Assembly (NCBI GenBank): GCA_947488815.1
Contig: CANLCC010000002.1
Coordinates: 62,001-126,000, forward strand
Origin: CAIQIA01 sp945861105
GTDB lineage: Bacteria > Cyanobacteriota > Cyanobacteriia > PCC-6307 > Cyanobiaceae
Length of the DNA stretch: 64,000 nt
Reading direction: 5' to 3'
Shown here: in pieces, positions 24,812-33,609 of the stretch
Layout: every line of letters starts with the position of its first letter
Position numbering within the stretch: the stretch's first letter is position 1
Notes under the pieces: generated by a model
The model's input: the letters and a program-made list of their open reading frames with translations, nothing else
Database searches by the model: none
Told to the model about the DNA's origin: nothing
Position numbers and translations under genes: made by a program

Positions 24812-24929
24812 CTCCATGCTTCCATGGCGCACTCGCGCGGCGGGGTCCACAGTTCCCTCTTGGGCGGGCCCCACGGGCAGCCAGACCAACTGGGGCAGCC
24901 GCCGTTCTAGATAGAGGTGGTTTCCACTC

Positions 24930-25649
24930 TTGCTTGGACTCGTGGCCGAGACCGGCACCTGGCAACTGCTGGCCGCCCATGGCTGGGGCAGCGACCACCG
25001 CTGCTGGGAGGGGTTCGCCCCGGCCTGCGAGCAGCGCCGCTGGACCCTGGCTCGGTTCGACCGGGGTTACGGCCGGTTTGCCGTCGCCCAGCCAGGCTGG
25101 AGCGGTCGGGGCCGCCGGGCCTTGGTCGTCAATTCCCTTGGCCTGCATCTGGTGCCACCGGCCCTGCTCGCCGCCGCGGATGCGGTGGTGTTGCTGGCCA
25201 GCTTCGCCCGCTTCGTGCCCGCCGGTGATGCCGGCCGCCCCCTGCGCCTGGCCCTGCAGGCCATGGATGAACGCCTGGCCGCCGGCGATGTGACAGGCCT
25301 TTTCAGGGAATTCCGCCAGCGGGTGGCCGAGCCACAGCCGGTGGAGCACCTGCCCACCGGCGTGGAGGACGGCCCCGTGCCGCCGGCGGGGCTGGCGCAG
25401 CTGCGCCGCGACCTGGCGCTGCTGGGCAGCTGCGACGGCCTGCCCGAGGGCTTCCCCACCGGGGCCCCGGTGCTGATCATCGAGGGAGGCGCCGACGCGA
25501 TCGTGCATCCGCTCTGCCGCGAGGATCTGCGCCAGCGGCTGCCCCAGGCACCGGTGATCCGCCTGGAGGGCGTGGGCCATGGGCTGCTGCTGCCGGGGCT
25601 GGCCGACCAGGTGCTGGGCTGGCTCGCGGCTCTGGAGGAGTCCCCATGA
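24930..25649 (+). CDS. bioK: Pimeloyl-ACP methyl ester carboxylesterase, BioK type
   Basis: This 239-residue alpha/beta hydrolase is placed to release pimeloyl-ACP from its methyl ester, the BioH-equivalent step; BioK is the form described for marine picocyanobacteria. The likely triad is Ser in VVNSLGLHLVP, Asp in IEGGADAIVHP and His in EGVGHGLLLPG. The start is TTG 24930, supported by AGAGGTGG at 24913-24920, nine bases upstream; GTG 24942 is an alternative. It overlaps bioC by ATGA. Family call from context and motif; exact BioK versus BioG type not proven. Confidence 0.82.
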   Translation: MLGLVAETGTWQLLAAHGWGSDHRCWEGFAPACEQRRWTLARFDRGYGRFAVAQPGWSGRGRRALVVNSLGLHLVPPALLAAADAVVLLASFARFVPAGDAGRPLRLALQAMDERLAAGDVTGLFREFRQRVAEPQPVEHLPTGVEDGPVPPAGLAQLRRDLALLGSCDGLPEGFPTGAPVLIIEGGADAIVHPLCREDLRQRLPQAPVIRLEGVGHGLLLPGLADQVLGWLAALEESP

Positions 25650-26404
25650 CCAGCGGGGGCCTCGACCGTCGCACCGCCTTCGGGCGGGCCGCCGCCACCT
25701 ACGCCGCCAGCGCAAGGCTGCAGCAGGCCCTGGCCTGGCGCCTCGCCCACCATTGCCGGGGCCTGGCGCTGCCCGCCGGCCCGGTGCTCGACCTGGGGGC
25801 CGGCCCCGGCACCCTCGCCGGCGCCCTGCGACGCCAGCGGCCCGACCTCGACCCGTGGCTGGTGGATGACTGTGCCCCGCTGCTGGCGCTGGCGCCGGCG
25901 CCGGCCGAGCGACGGCTGCTGTGGGACCTCGACCGGGGCCTTCCCCCCCAGGCCCAGGGCGCTGCGCTGCTGATGAGCAGCTTCGCCCTGCACTGGCTGG
26001 CCGATCCCGTTGCCCAGCTGCGCCATTGGCTGGGCTGCCTCGCCCCCGGCGGCTGGCTGGCGCTGGCGGTGCCGGTGGCGGGCAGCTTCGACGGCTGGCG
26101 CCAGGCCGCCCGCCGGGCGGGGGTCGCCTGCACCGCCCTGGCCTTACCCGATGGCGATGCCCTGCGCAACGCCGTCGAAGCCACAGTGCGTCCTTCACTC
26201 GATCGCCGGTTGCGCTTCACCGTCGGTTACCCCAGCCCCCTGGCCTTCCTGCGGGAGCTGCGGCAGCTGGGGGTGCAGGGCCAGGCCTCCGGTCGACTGC
26301 AGGCGGGCGCCATGCGCCGACTGCTGCGCCACTGGCCCGCCGACGCCCGCGGCCGCACCCTGCTCTCCTGGGAACTGCGCCTGCTGCTGGCGCAACGGCC
26401 ATGA
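25646..26404 (+). CDS. bioC: Malonyl-ACP O-methyltransferase BioC
   Basis: This 252-residue SAM methyltransferase starts the disguised-pimelate pathway by methylating malonyl-ACP. Motif I is VLDLGAGPGTLAGAL (about residues 47-61); SSFALHWLADPVAQLRHWL and LAPGGWLALAVPVAGSF are typical of BioC. ATGA overlaps on both sides (bioK, bioD) show a coupled operon. The N-terminal AFGRAAATYAASARLQ block also fits BioC. Confidence 0.94.
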   Translation: MTSGGLDRRTAFGRAAATYAASARLQQALAWRLAHHCRGLALPAGPVLDLGAGPGTLAGALRRQRPDLDPWLVDDCAPLLALAPAPAERRLLWDLDRGLPPQAQGAALLMSSFALHWLADPVAQLRHWLGCLAPGGWLALAVPVAGSFDGWRQAARRAGVACTALALPDGDALRNAVEATVRPSLDRRLRFTVGYPSPLAFLRELRQLGVQGQASGRLQAGAMRRLLRHWPADARGRTLLSWELRLLLAQRP

Positions 26405-27060
26405 CCCCGCCGCCAGAGCTGCCGTTGCGGCTGGTGGTGGCCGGCACCGACACCGACGTCGGCAAGACCATGGTGAGCGCGATGCTGGTGCGGGCCCTGC
26501 AGGCCTCGTACTGGAAACCGGTGCAGTGCGGCGACCTGGCCGTGGGGGGCGACAGTGCCCGGGTGGCGCAGCTGGCGGGGCTGACCGTTGCTGAGGCCGC
26601 TGGACGGATCTTGCCGGAGGCTTACCGCCTGGCGGCACCGGCCTCCCCGAACCAGGCCGCCGCGGCCGAAGGACTGGTGGTGCAGGAGGAGACGCTGCAG
26701 CTGCCGGCCGTGGCGGGACCGCTGGTGGTCGAATGCGCCGGGGGGCTGCTGGTGCCCCTCCGCGACGATCTGCTGCAGATCACGATGATCGCTCGCTGGC
26801 AGCTGCCGGTGGTGCTGGTGGCCCGCAGCGGCCTGGGCACCCTCAACCACACGCTGTTGTCACTGGAGGCCCTAAACCGCCGGGGCATCCCTGTGCTGGG
26901 ACTGGTGCTCAACGGCGAGCCCCATGGGGCCAACCGCAGCAGCCTCGAGCGCATCGGCCGGGTGCCGGTGCTGCTCGAGTTACCGCCCCTGGCCGACCCC
27001 GGCCCGGCGGCCCTGGATGCCGCCTGGACGCGCTTCAGAGTCCCGGGCTGCTCTGCATGA
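26401..27060 (+). CDS. bioD: Dethiobiotin synthetase
   Basis: This 219-residue ATP-dependent enzyme closes the ureido ring of dethiobiotin. The P-loop GTDTDVGKT is at about residues 16-24, with YWKPVQCGD and VECAGGLLVPL downstream. It is coupled to bioC by ATGA. Its last 26 bases overlap the convergent SDR gene, so the final residues (FRVPGCSA) are encoded antisense to the SDR C-terminus. This is where the presumed accessory island begins; bioA, its expected neighbour, lies 18 kb away. Confidence 0.94.
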   Translation: MTPPPELPLRLVVAGTDTDVGKTMVSAMLVRALQASYWKPVQCGDLAVGGDSARVAQLAGLTVAEAAGRILPEAYRLAAPASPNQAAAAEGLVVQEETLQLPAVAGPLVVECAGGLLVPLRDDLLQITMIARWQLPVVLVARSGLGTLNHTLLSLEALNRRGIPVLGLVLNGEPHGANRSSLERIGRVPVLLELPPLADPGPAALDAAWTRFRVPGCSA

Positions 27061-27841
27061 TGCCGCCATCGGCAAAGATGCTGGTGGCGGTGATGTAGCT
27101 GGCGGCATCGCTGGCCAGGAAGCCCACCACCTTGGCGATCTCCTCCGGCTGGGCCATGCGGCCCATCGGAATGGCGGCATTGAGCTTGGCCAGCAGCTCG
27201 GGATCGTTCATCGTCGAGTCATTGATCGGCGTGGCCACGGCGCCGGGCCCCACGTTCACGATCGTCACTCCCTTGGAGGCCAGTTCAACGCCGGCCGTGC
27301 GGGTGAGCATGCGCACCCCACCTTTGGCGACGCAATAAGGGGTGTTGTTGGGCATGGGCCAATCCTCGTGCACCGACGAGATGTTGATGATCCGGCCGCC
27401 GCTGCCCTGGGCGATCATCTGCTTGGCGGCGTACTGGGTGGCAAAGAACACCCCGCGCAGATTGACGTTGAGCACCTTGTCGAAATCCTCGGGTGTGGTG
27501 TCGAGGATCGAGGTGCGGGTCTCGATGCCGGCATTGTTCACCATCACATCCAGGCGGCCGTAGCGGTTCACCGCCTCCTGGATCAGCCGCTGCAGATCAT
27601 CGAGCTTGGCCACATCAGCCTGCACACCACAGCAGGTGCCACCCAGCTCACCGATCTCCTCCTCGAGCGATTCAGTGGCCTCAGGGTGGGAGCGATAGTC
27701 GATCACCACCCGCGCACCGAGGCGGGCGACGGTTTCGACGATGGCCTTGCCGATGCCGCTGTTGCCACCGGTGACGATGATCACCTTGCCCTGCAGAAGG
27801 TTGGCAAGGCTCTGCTGGGCGTAGGGGTTGGTCTGGGTCAT
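27035..27841 (-). CDS. SDR-family dehydrogenase, glucose 1-dehydrogenase-like
   Basis: This 268-residue short-chain dehydrogenase has the cofactor motif TGGNSGIGKA (about residues 24-33), NNAG in VMVNNAGIE, the catalytic Ser in INISSVHED and YxxxK in NTPYCVAKGG. SVHEDWPMPNNTPYCVAKGG and the end FADGGIMQ fit SDRs annotated as glucose 1-dehydrogenase, though substrate cannot be set from sequence. Arg in VIDYRSHPE after strand 2 suggests NADP use. It is convergent on bioD and divergent from the EamA gene. Confidence 0.85.
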   Translation of the reverse strand: MTQTNPYAQQSLANLLQGKVIIVTGGNSGIGKAIVETVARLGARVVIDYRSHPEATESLEEEIGELGGTCCGVQADVAKLDDLQRLIQEAVNRYGRLDVMVNNAGIETRTSILDTTPEDFDKVLNVNLRGVFFATQYAAKQMIAQGSGGRIINISSVHEDWPMPNNTPYCVAKGGVRMLTRTAGVELASKGVTIVNVGPGAVATPINDSTMNDPELLAKLNAAIPMGRMAQPEEIAKVVGFLASDAASYITATSIFADGGIMQSSPGL

Positions 27842-27962
27842 GTCGGGTGGAACGCGTCAACGGTCGTCGATCCACCGCAAGCTAGTCAGACCGGCGGATT
27901 CAGGCAGCCAGGTGCAACACCCGAACCCATCCCTAGGGTATGGCGATCCGGAGGTGGATCCC

Positions 27963-28895
27963 TTGCAGCGCCCGTCCAGCGGTCATCCCAGCGCCACTGA
28001 TCCTGACGGCGCCACCGATCGACCCGCTCCGTCCATCCTTCGGGGTGCCGCGCTGCTGGTGGCGGCCTTTCTGGCGAACACGCTGCAGAGCGCCTTCGGC
28101 AAAGCGGTGGGCAGCGGCATGGACGCCGTGATGTTCACCTGGCTCACGTTTCTGCTGGCGCTCATCCTGCTGATCCCACTGCTGCTGTTCCGGCGGGGGC
28201 GGGATCTGCAGACCCAGGCCCTGCCACTGCATCTGTTGCGGGCCGGCACGGGCATGGGTGGCTTTCTGCTGTTCATCACGGCGGCACGGCTGGTCAATCT
28301 GGTCAATGCCAATGTGCTGCTGAATACCACCCCGCTGTTCATCCCCCTGCTGGCCTGGCTTGTTCTCAAGCAGAGCGTTCCGCGCAATCTCTGGATCGCA
28401 CTTGGCATCGGTTTCGCCGGAATGGTGATTGTGGTGCAACCCAATGCAGACATCCTGGACAAGCCAGGCGACCTGCTTGGTCTGGCTGCTGGTCTGGTCT
28501 GCGCGGTCGAGTTCCTGACGGTGAAGGGCCTCAACCGCAGTGAATCCCCGGTCACTCAACTGGCCTATTTCCTGAGCTTCGGGACGGTCATTTCCACCCT
28601 GCTCATGGCTGGCCGGTTCCATGCCATCAGCCTGGATCAGGGCCTGCTGGTGCTGGCCTCAGCGGTGTGTCTGCTGAGTTTCCAGTTCCTGCTGATTCAG
28701 GCCTACAAATTTGCCGACCCCAGTGCGATCGGGGCCTTCCAATACGCCTCGGTGATCTTCGCGGGCCTGATCGGCTGGATCTGGTTTCAGGAAGTACCCA
28801 ACCTTGGGGTGGCCCTCGGAACGCTGCTGATCTGCGTGGGTGGCGCCTGCAGCATTCTCTGGCAGCAACCGGGGAGCAGCAAGCCGTTGTCTTGA
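27963..28895 (+). CDS. EamA-family drug/metabolite transporter
   Basis: This 310-residue permease has about ten membrane helices in two EamA halves. The first starts GAALLVAAFLANTLQSAFGK and the second at about residue 170 (GDLLGLAAGLVCAVEFLTVK). No ATG exists before the first helix; TTG 27963 has a GGAGG at 27950-27954 with 8-base spacing, which decides the start. The stop overlaps a TTG of the following porin remnant (TTGA), so the two were once coupled. The exported or imported compound is unknown. Confidence 0.82.
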   Translation: MQRPSSGHPSATDPDGATDRPAPSILRGAALLVAAFLANTLQSAFGKAVGSGMDAVMFTWLTFLLALILLIPLLLFRRGRDLQTQALPLHLLRAGTGMGGFLLFITAARLVNLVNANVLLNTTPLFIPLLAWLVLKQSVPRNLWIALGIGFAGMVIVVQPNADILDKPGDLLGLAAGLVCAVEFLTVKGLNRSESPVTQLAYFLSFGTVISTLLMAGRFHAISLDQGLLVLASAVCLLSFQFLLIQAYKFADPSAIGAFQYASVIFAGLIGWIWFQEVPNLGVALGTLLICVGGACSILWQQPGSSKPLS

Positions 28896-29876
28896 CCGCC
28901 CTTGCAGGATCACACCTGTTCAACCGGCGCTGGCCTGGCAAGGTCACAGCCATCGTTTTCCTCCTGCCACTGCTGGTCTTCACACAGGCCCTGAGGGCCT
29001 CCGATGAACCTCAACCTGGAGCAGACCCGCCACCGGCCAAGGCCAGGGCGGAATCGTGCCGGGTCAGGCCAGTTATAGCGACAACCATCGGCTTACCATC
29101 CAGCTACCGCTGGGGTCCGCCGGCGACACATTCAAGTCTTCGGAGCTGATCCTGGAGGCCTACCAACGCAGTGGCGTGGATCTGTCGACCATGGCCATCG
29201 GCAATCAATTCACAGTTCAGCAGCTGTACGGCATTGAAACGCTGGCCTTCTACTCAATTCGGCTCCAGGGAAGACTTCCTGCGCTGGGGGGAACTTACAA
29301 GCTGGGCCGCTTCAGCAGCGGCGATGACTTTGCCACCTGGCCCTATTACACGCTGGCCATGAACAACGCCATTGATGGCAATCCTCAGTCGTTGCCGGTG
29401 AACACGGGTTTCAGCAGTTTCCCCAATGCCGTCTGGGGAGCGACCGTGGATCTGGCGGTGGGCGATCAAACCCGGAGATGGCCTGCTGCTGATCAGCCAG
29501 CTGGAGCATTGCCACAGCTGCCCTGGAGTTGGCGGGCGCACCCAACGGCGGCAGGGCCCACCCGCCGCGGCGGCCGCCGTGGTGGCGCAGGAGCCCTCCT
29601 ATCCGCTGCATCGCCGCAGGCTGGCGCTCGGCGGCTACTGGTCGCTCTACAGCCAACCCAGCTTCAGTGGCGCCGATCCGCCGGCTTCCACCTACGGGGC
29701 CTGGCTGCATGGTGATGCCACCCTCTGGCAGCCGCGCCTCGGTGGGCCCGCCCTGGCCGCCTGGGCCAGCATGACCAGCATGAGACGGTGCTGGAACTCG
29801 GCTATCGCCACCATCTGGGTTCTCGACGATCCCCACGGCCCTGGTGCTGGGTCTTCAGGCCGGCCTGCGGCTGTAG
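28892..29876 (+). pseudogene. Decayed OprB-type carbohydrate porin
   Basis: A signal peptide-like start (VTAIVFLLPLLVFTQALRAS, frame from TTG 28892) is followed in another frame by KLGRFSSGDDFATWPYYTLAMN and NTGFSSFPNAVWGATVDLAVGD, typical of OprB porins. A frame change near 29466-29475 leads to GDGLLLISQLE and ALGGYWSLYSQPSFSG. A further change gives ETVLELGYRHHLG, and the last gives TIPTALVLGLQAGLRL with a TAG at 29874-29876. There are thus at least four lesions and probable internal loss of sequence. An intact gene would have formed a sugar-permeable outer membrane channel. Confidence 0.75.
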
Positions 29877-29880
29877 GTGG

Positions 29881-30849
29881 TCAACGGCTCAGCAGCTGCA
29901 GGCGGTGCCCGTCGGGATCGGCCACCTGCAGCCCCTGGCTCCAGTCCCCGCCAAGGCAGCCCTGCAGATCGAGGATGCCCTCGCTGATCTGCCGCCCGCC
30001 GCAGGTCTCCAGTCGGGAAAGAATGTCGGCAAGGTCATTCACCTCCAGGCGGATCTGCCAGTGGCTGAGGTCCTGGGCGCCGAAATCGGCCGGCTGGGGG
30101 CGGCCATCGGCTGGCTGGCGGTAGGCGAGGGCCTCAATGCCCATGCCCTGGGGGGCGCGCCAGGCGCTGATGCCCACCTCGGTGGCCTCAAGACCGTCAA
30201 GGCGGTCCTGCTCGGGGCCGCTGTTGGTACCGCCACCGCCGCTGCACAGGCCCAGCAGCTCCCCATAGAAGCGGGCGGTGCATCCGGGGTCAGAGACACC
30301 AATGGCACTGTGGTCGATCCCCAGCACCGGAGCGACAGCCGACTGGTGCCAGCGGACATCGCCCTTGTCCCCGGGGAACTGCAGCAATTCGAGCGGATGA
30401 CCCTGGGGGTCATGCAGCTTGAACGCCACGATGCCGGCGGCGGCGGTGTTCCAGTCCGGCAGGCGCTGCGGGCCGTTGGTGGAGATGGGCTGCAGCGCCC
30501 CGGCAGTGATCTGTTGCTGCAGGGCCGGTGCCACCCCTTGGATGTCGGACACCACCAGGCAGATGTGCTGGAACCAGAGATCGTTGCTGCGCGAATCGGC
30601 AGGCACGGTGCGGCCCGGGCGGTGGGGGCCGGGATCCAGCACCTCGGTCAGCTCCAGCCGTTCTTCACCGATCGCCAGGACAAGCCGCCGCAGCCTGGCG
30701 CCGGCGAGGCCGATCAGAGAGCAGTAGGCATCGGCATCGTGCTCGCTGGCCGCCAGTCGCCGGCAGCCGAGCCAGTGTTCAAACCACTCGGCCAGACCAT
30801 CGGCCCCCGTGCAGGTGAACCCGACGCTCTGGAGATGGGGACGATCCAT
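29881..30849 (-). CDS. Two-module VOC (glyoxalase-fold) protein
   Basis: This 322-residue protein has two vicinal-oxygen-chelate modules. The first runs from LQSVGFTCTGADGLAEWFEH to AFKLHDPQGHPLELLQFP (about residues 5-145). The second runs from GIDHSAIGVSDPGCTARFYGELLGL to LQVADPDGHRLQLLS (about 165-320). Metal-ligand candidates are the His/Glu residues HPLE and IDHSAI. Such proteins include dioxygenases, glyoxalases and resistance proteins, so no substrate can be given. The start is ATG 30849; the longer frame overlaps the glgX remnant. It ends 5 bases from the porin remnant. Confidence 0.75.
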   Translation of the reverse strand: MDRPHLQSVGFTCTGADGLAEWFEHWLGCRRLAASEHDADAYCSLIGLAGARLRRLVLAIGEERLELTEVLDPGPHRPGRTVPADSRSNDLWFQHICLVVSDIQGVAPALQQQITAGALQPISTNGPQRLPDWNTAAAGIVAFKLHDPQGHPLELLQFPGDKGDVRWHQSAVAPVLGIDHSAIGVSDPGCTARFYGELLGLCSGGGGTNSGPEQDRLDGLEATEVGISAWRAPQGMGIEALAYRQPADGRPQPADFGAQDLSHWQIRLEVNDLADILSRLETCGGRQISEGILDLQGCLGGDWSQGLQVADPDGHRLQLLSR

Positions 30850-30904
30850 GGGTGCGCCGTTGACCGCTCGGGAGCAGGGGATTGTCTGGACCGTACCGGC
30901 GCCT

Positions 30905-32993
30905 TCAGCACCTGTCAGCCGATGCCGCTCCCGCCCGCACCAGCAGCACCACCACCGAACGGGACTCAACCTGATAGGCGGCCTCTGGCAGCGATGGCGC
31001 CGCCTCCCAGTCGACGATGTCCTCCGGGCTGGGCAGGGCCGTGTCGATCCACCGATGCCAGCGGCCATCGGGCAGGTTCGTGGGGGGAAGAACGAACCGC
31101 AGGGGCTGCCACCAGGCATTCACGAGCAGATGCAGGCGAAAGCGATGCTCAGCACTGGTGTAGCAGAGCGCCAGTGAGTGGGAATCAGGCCCCCAGTCGG
31201 GCTGAAAAGGCTCCACCCCATGCCATTCAATGGCGCAGCGCCGCAGCAGCTCGGCCAGTGGCAGATGGGTGTGATCGACCACAACATCCCGCCGATGGCG
31301 ATAGGCGATCAGCTCCCGGGTGAACCGCAGCAGATCGGCTCGGCGCTCCAGCAGATGTCAGTCGAACCAGCTGATCGGATTGTCCTGGCAGTAGGCGTTG
31401 TTGTTACCCCGTTGGCTGCGGCCCACCTCATCCCCCATCGCCAGCATCGGTGTGCCCGACGCCAGCAGCAAGAGGCAAAGGGCATTCCGCATCTGGCGGT
31501 CCCTGAGGGCCAGCACCTGCGGATCATCCGTCTCTCCTTCGGCACCGCAGTTCCAGCTGGCATTGTCATCCGAACCGTCGCGGTTCGCCTCGCCGTTGGC
31601 CTCGTTGTGTCTGGTGTTGTAACTCACCCAGTCGGCGAGGGGGAAGCCGTCGTGGCAGGTGATGAAATTCACGCTCAGTTCCGCCTCGCGGCCGCGCTGG
31701 CCATACACGTCCGGACTACCGATCAGTCGCTGGGCCGCTGCCCAGGCAAAGCCTCGATCCCCCTTGAGAAAATGACGCAGGTCATCACGGAAGCGGCCGT
31801 TCCACTCCTTCAGCGCTCGCCGACGAAGCTGCCCACCTCATAGAGCCCGGCCGCATCCCAGGCCTCGGCGATCAGCTTGGTGCCCGCCAGCACCGGATCG
31901 CTGTCGAGATCCAGCAGGATCGGTGGCCTCGGTTCCGGCTTGCCCTCCTCGTCGCGGGACAGGACGGCGGCCAGATCAAATCGGAAGCCATCGACATGCA
32001 GATGCTGGACCCAGTGGCGCAGGCTGTGGCGGATCAGCCGCCGCACGATGGGATTGTTGGCATTGAAGGTGTTACCGCAGCCCGTCACATCCAGATCCCG
32101 CAGGCTGTCGCCCCCCCCTCGAGCAGGTAGTAATCGTGGGGAGCGAGCCCCCGGTAGGAGAGCATGGGCCCGGCCGACGGCCCGGCCATGGCCCCTTCGG
32201 CGGTGTGGTTGAACACCACGTCGAGAATCACCTCAATGCCCGCACGGTGCAGGGCCTTGACAAGGTCACGGAACTCATTGAGCACTGCCAGGGGATCGGC
32301 GACGCTGGCGTACGCCGGGTGGGGCGCCAGCACCGAGATGGGCTGATAGCCCCAGTGGTTCACCAACCCCGCAGGCGCAGCCTGGGGATCAAAGGCGAAG
32401 ACCGGCAGCAGTTCCACCGCCGTGATGCCCAGGTGCTGCAGGTGGGGGATGGCGTCGATCAGACCGGCGTAGGTGCCGGCCCGGTCCGGCGCCACGCCAG
32501 AACTGGGATCAACAGTGAACCCACGGACATGCAACTCATAGATCACCGTGTCGCGGGCCAGTCGGCCCAGGGGACGGTCCCCTTCCCAGTCGTAGTGGCT
32601 GAGGTCAGCCACGACGCTCTTCATGGCGCCAGCCCAGCCGTGATCAGGGTTCTGCCGCTGACCTTGCAGCCGGCTGTAACCCGGCGGCATGGCCAGCGCC
32701 ATGGCGTAGGGGTCGAGCAGCAGACAGTCGGGGTCGGCCGGAAAGCGGAAGCCATAGAGCTGACCGGGCTCGACCCCCGTCAGCAGGCCATGCCAGTAGG
32801 TACCGCTGCAGTGCTCTTCCCCGGCGAGAACCACCACCGCCGAAGGCTGGGGATCATCGACAGCGCCAAAAAGACACAGGTCCACCCGGTCGCAGTTGCG
32901 GGCGTGGAGACTGAAGTTCACTGCACCGGAATGGCACGTGGCCCCGAGCGGTGCACTGGAACCGGCGGCCAGGGTCAGAGAAGACGTGCTCAT
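30905..32993 (-). pseudogene. glgX: Glycogen debranching enzyme (GlgX/TreX-like), three lesions
   Basis: The parts together match one isoamylase-type enzyme of about 696 residues. The N-terminal part (start MSTSSLTLAAG at 32993) includes TVIYELHVRGFT and IEVILDVVFNHTAEG. An extra base in the C8 run at 32111-32118 breaks the frame before TGCGNTFNANNPIV. The next part holds the nucleophile segment VDGFRFDLA and KLIAEAWDAAG, then a missing base at 31810/31811 gives an early stop instead of a Trp-Lys reading. The third part (FITCHDGFPLADWVSYN) ends at TGA 31358-31360 where WFDW expects TGG. The C-terminal domain then remains open to 30905. Three different lesions argue for true decay. Confidence 0.85.
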
Positions 32994-33078
32994 CGCCAAC
33001 CACCCACCAGCCACATGCCAATGGTGGCCAGACCAGGGGCTGCTGACTACGGTTCGGGGGCACATCCGGTCAGGCCCG

Positions 33079-33585
33079 ATGGACATCACCGTGATTGAAC
33101 GGCTGGTGCCGGCAGCCCCATCGACCGCGGCCCAGGCGGCGCTGCTGGTGCTGCGCCTGTTCATGGGCGTCTGCTTCATCCGCCACGGCTGGCCCAAGCT
33201 CCGCAACCTCGGCACCTGGGCCGCGGCGATGAAGACGCCGAAATGGCTCTGTTTTCTCTCTGCCGCGTCAATGTTTGGCGCTGGAGTCGTTCTGCTGCCA
33301 GGCCTGCTCACACCCCTGGCAGCCCTGGCCATCCTGGTCTCGATGGCCTACGCGACGGTGCTTGAAATCCGCTCGGGCTTTCCCTTCATTGCCCCTGATC
33401 CGTACCAGATACCTGAGGGCGATTACGCCGGCCCGATGGGCGTGGGTGAACCACCCAGCTGGGAGAAGGCCGCCATGTATGTGGTCATGTGCCTGGTCTT
33501 GATCGCCTGTGGCGGCGGCCTCTATTCCCTTGACACTGTGCTGATTGCTGATCTGGTCGATCTGGCCGAGTCAAACCTCGGTTGA
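33079..33585 (+). CDS. DoxX-family membrane protein
   Basis: This 168-residue protein has four predicted membrane helices. The family start is LLVLRLFMGVCFIRHGWPKLRNLGTW, followed by GAGVVLLPGLLTPLAALAILVSMAYATV and a last helix MYVVMCLVLIACGGGLYSLD. DoxX proteins are linked to quinone or sulfur redox chemistry in some organisms but most are uncharacterised. ATG 33079 was chosen; the upstream frame crosses the glgX start region. It is divergent from the glgX remnant and convergent with the GMC oxidoreductase gene. Confidence 0.85.
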   Translation: MDITVIERLVPAAPSTAAQAALLVLRLFMGVCFIRHGWPKLRNLGTWAAAMKTPKWLCFLSAASMFGAGVVLLPGLLTPLAALAILVSMAYATVLEIRSGFPFIAPDPYQIPEGDYAGPMGVGEPPSWEKAAMYVVMCLVLIACGGGLYSLDTVLIADLVDLAESNLG

Positions 33586-33609
33586 GGCCTTCTCAGCCCA
33601 AATAGATGA

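Noticed and set aside
32111..32118. C8 run as a phase-variable switch in glgX
   Set aside because: Correcting this run alone would not restore the gene because a lost base and a nonsense codon lie downstream, so decay explains it better.
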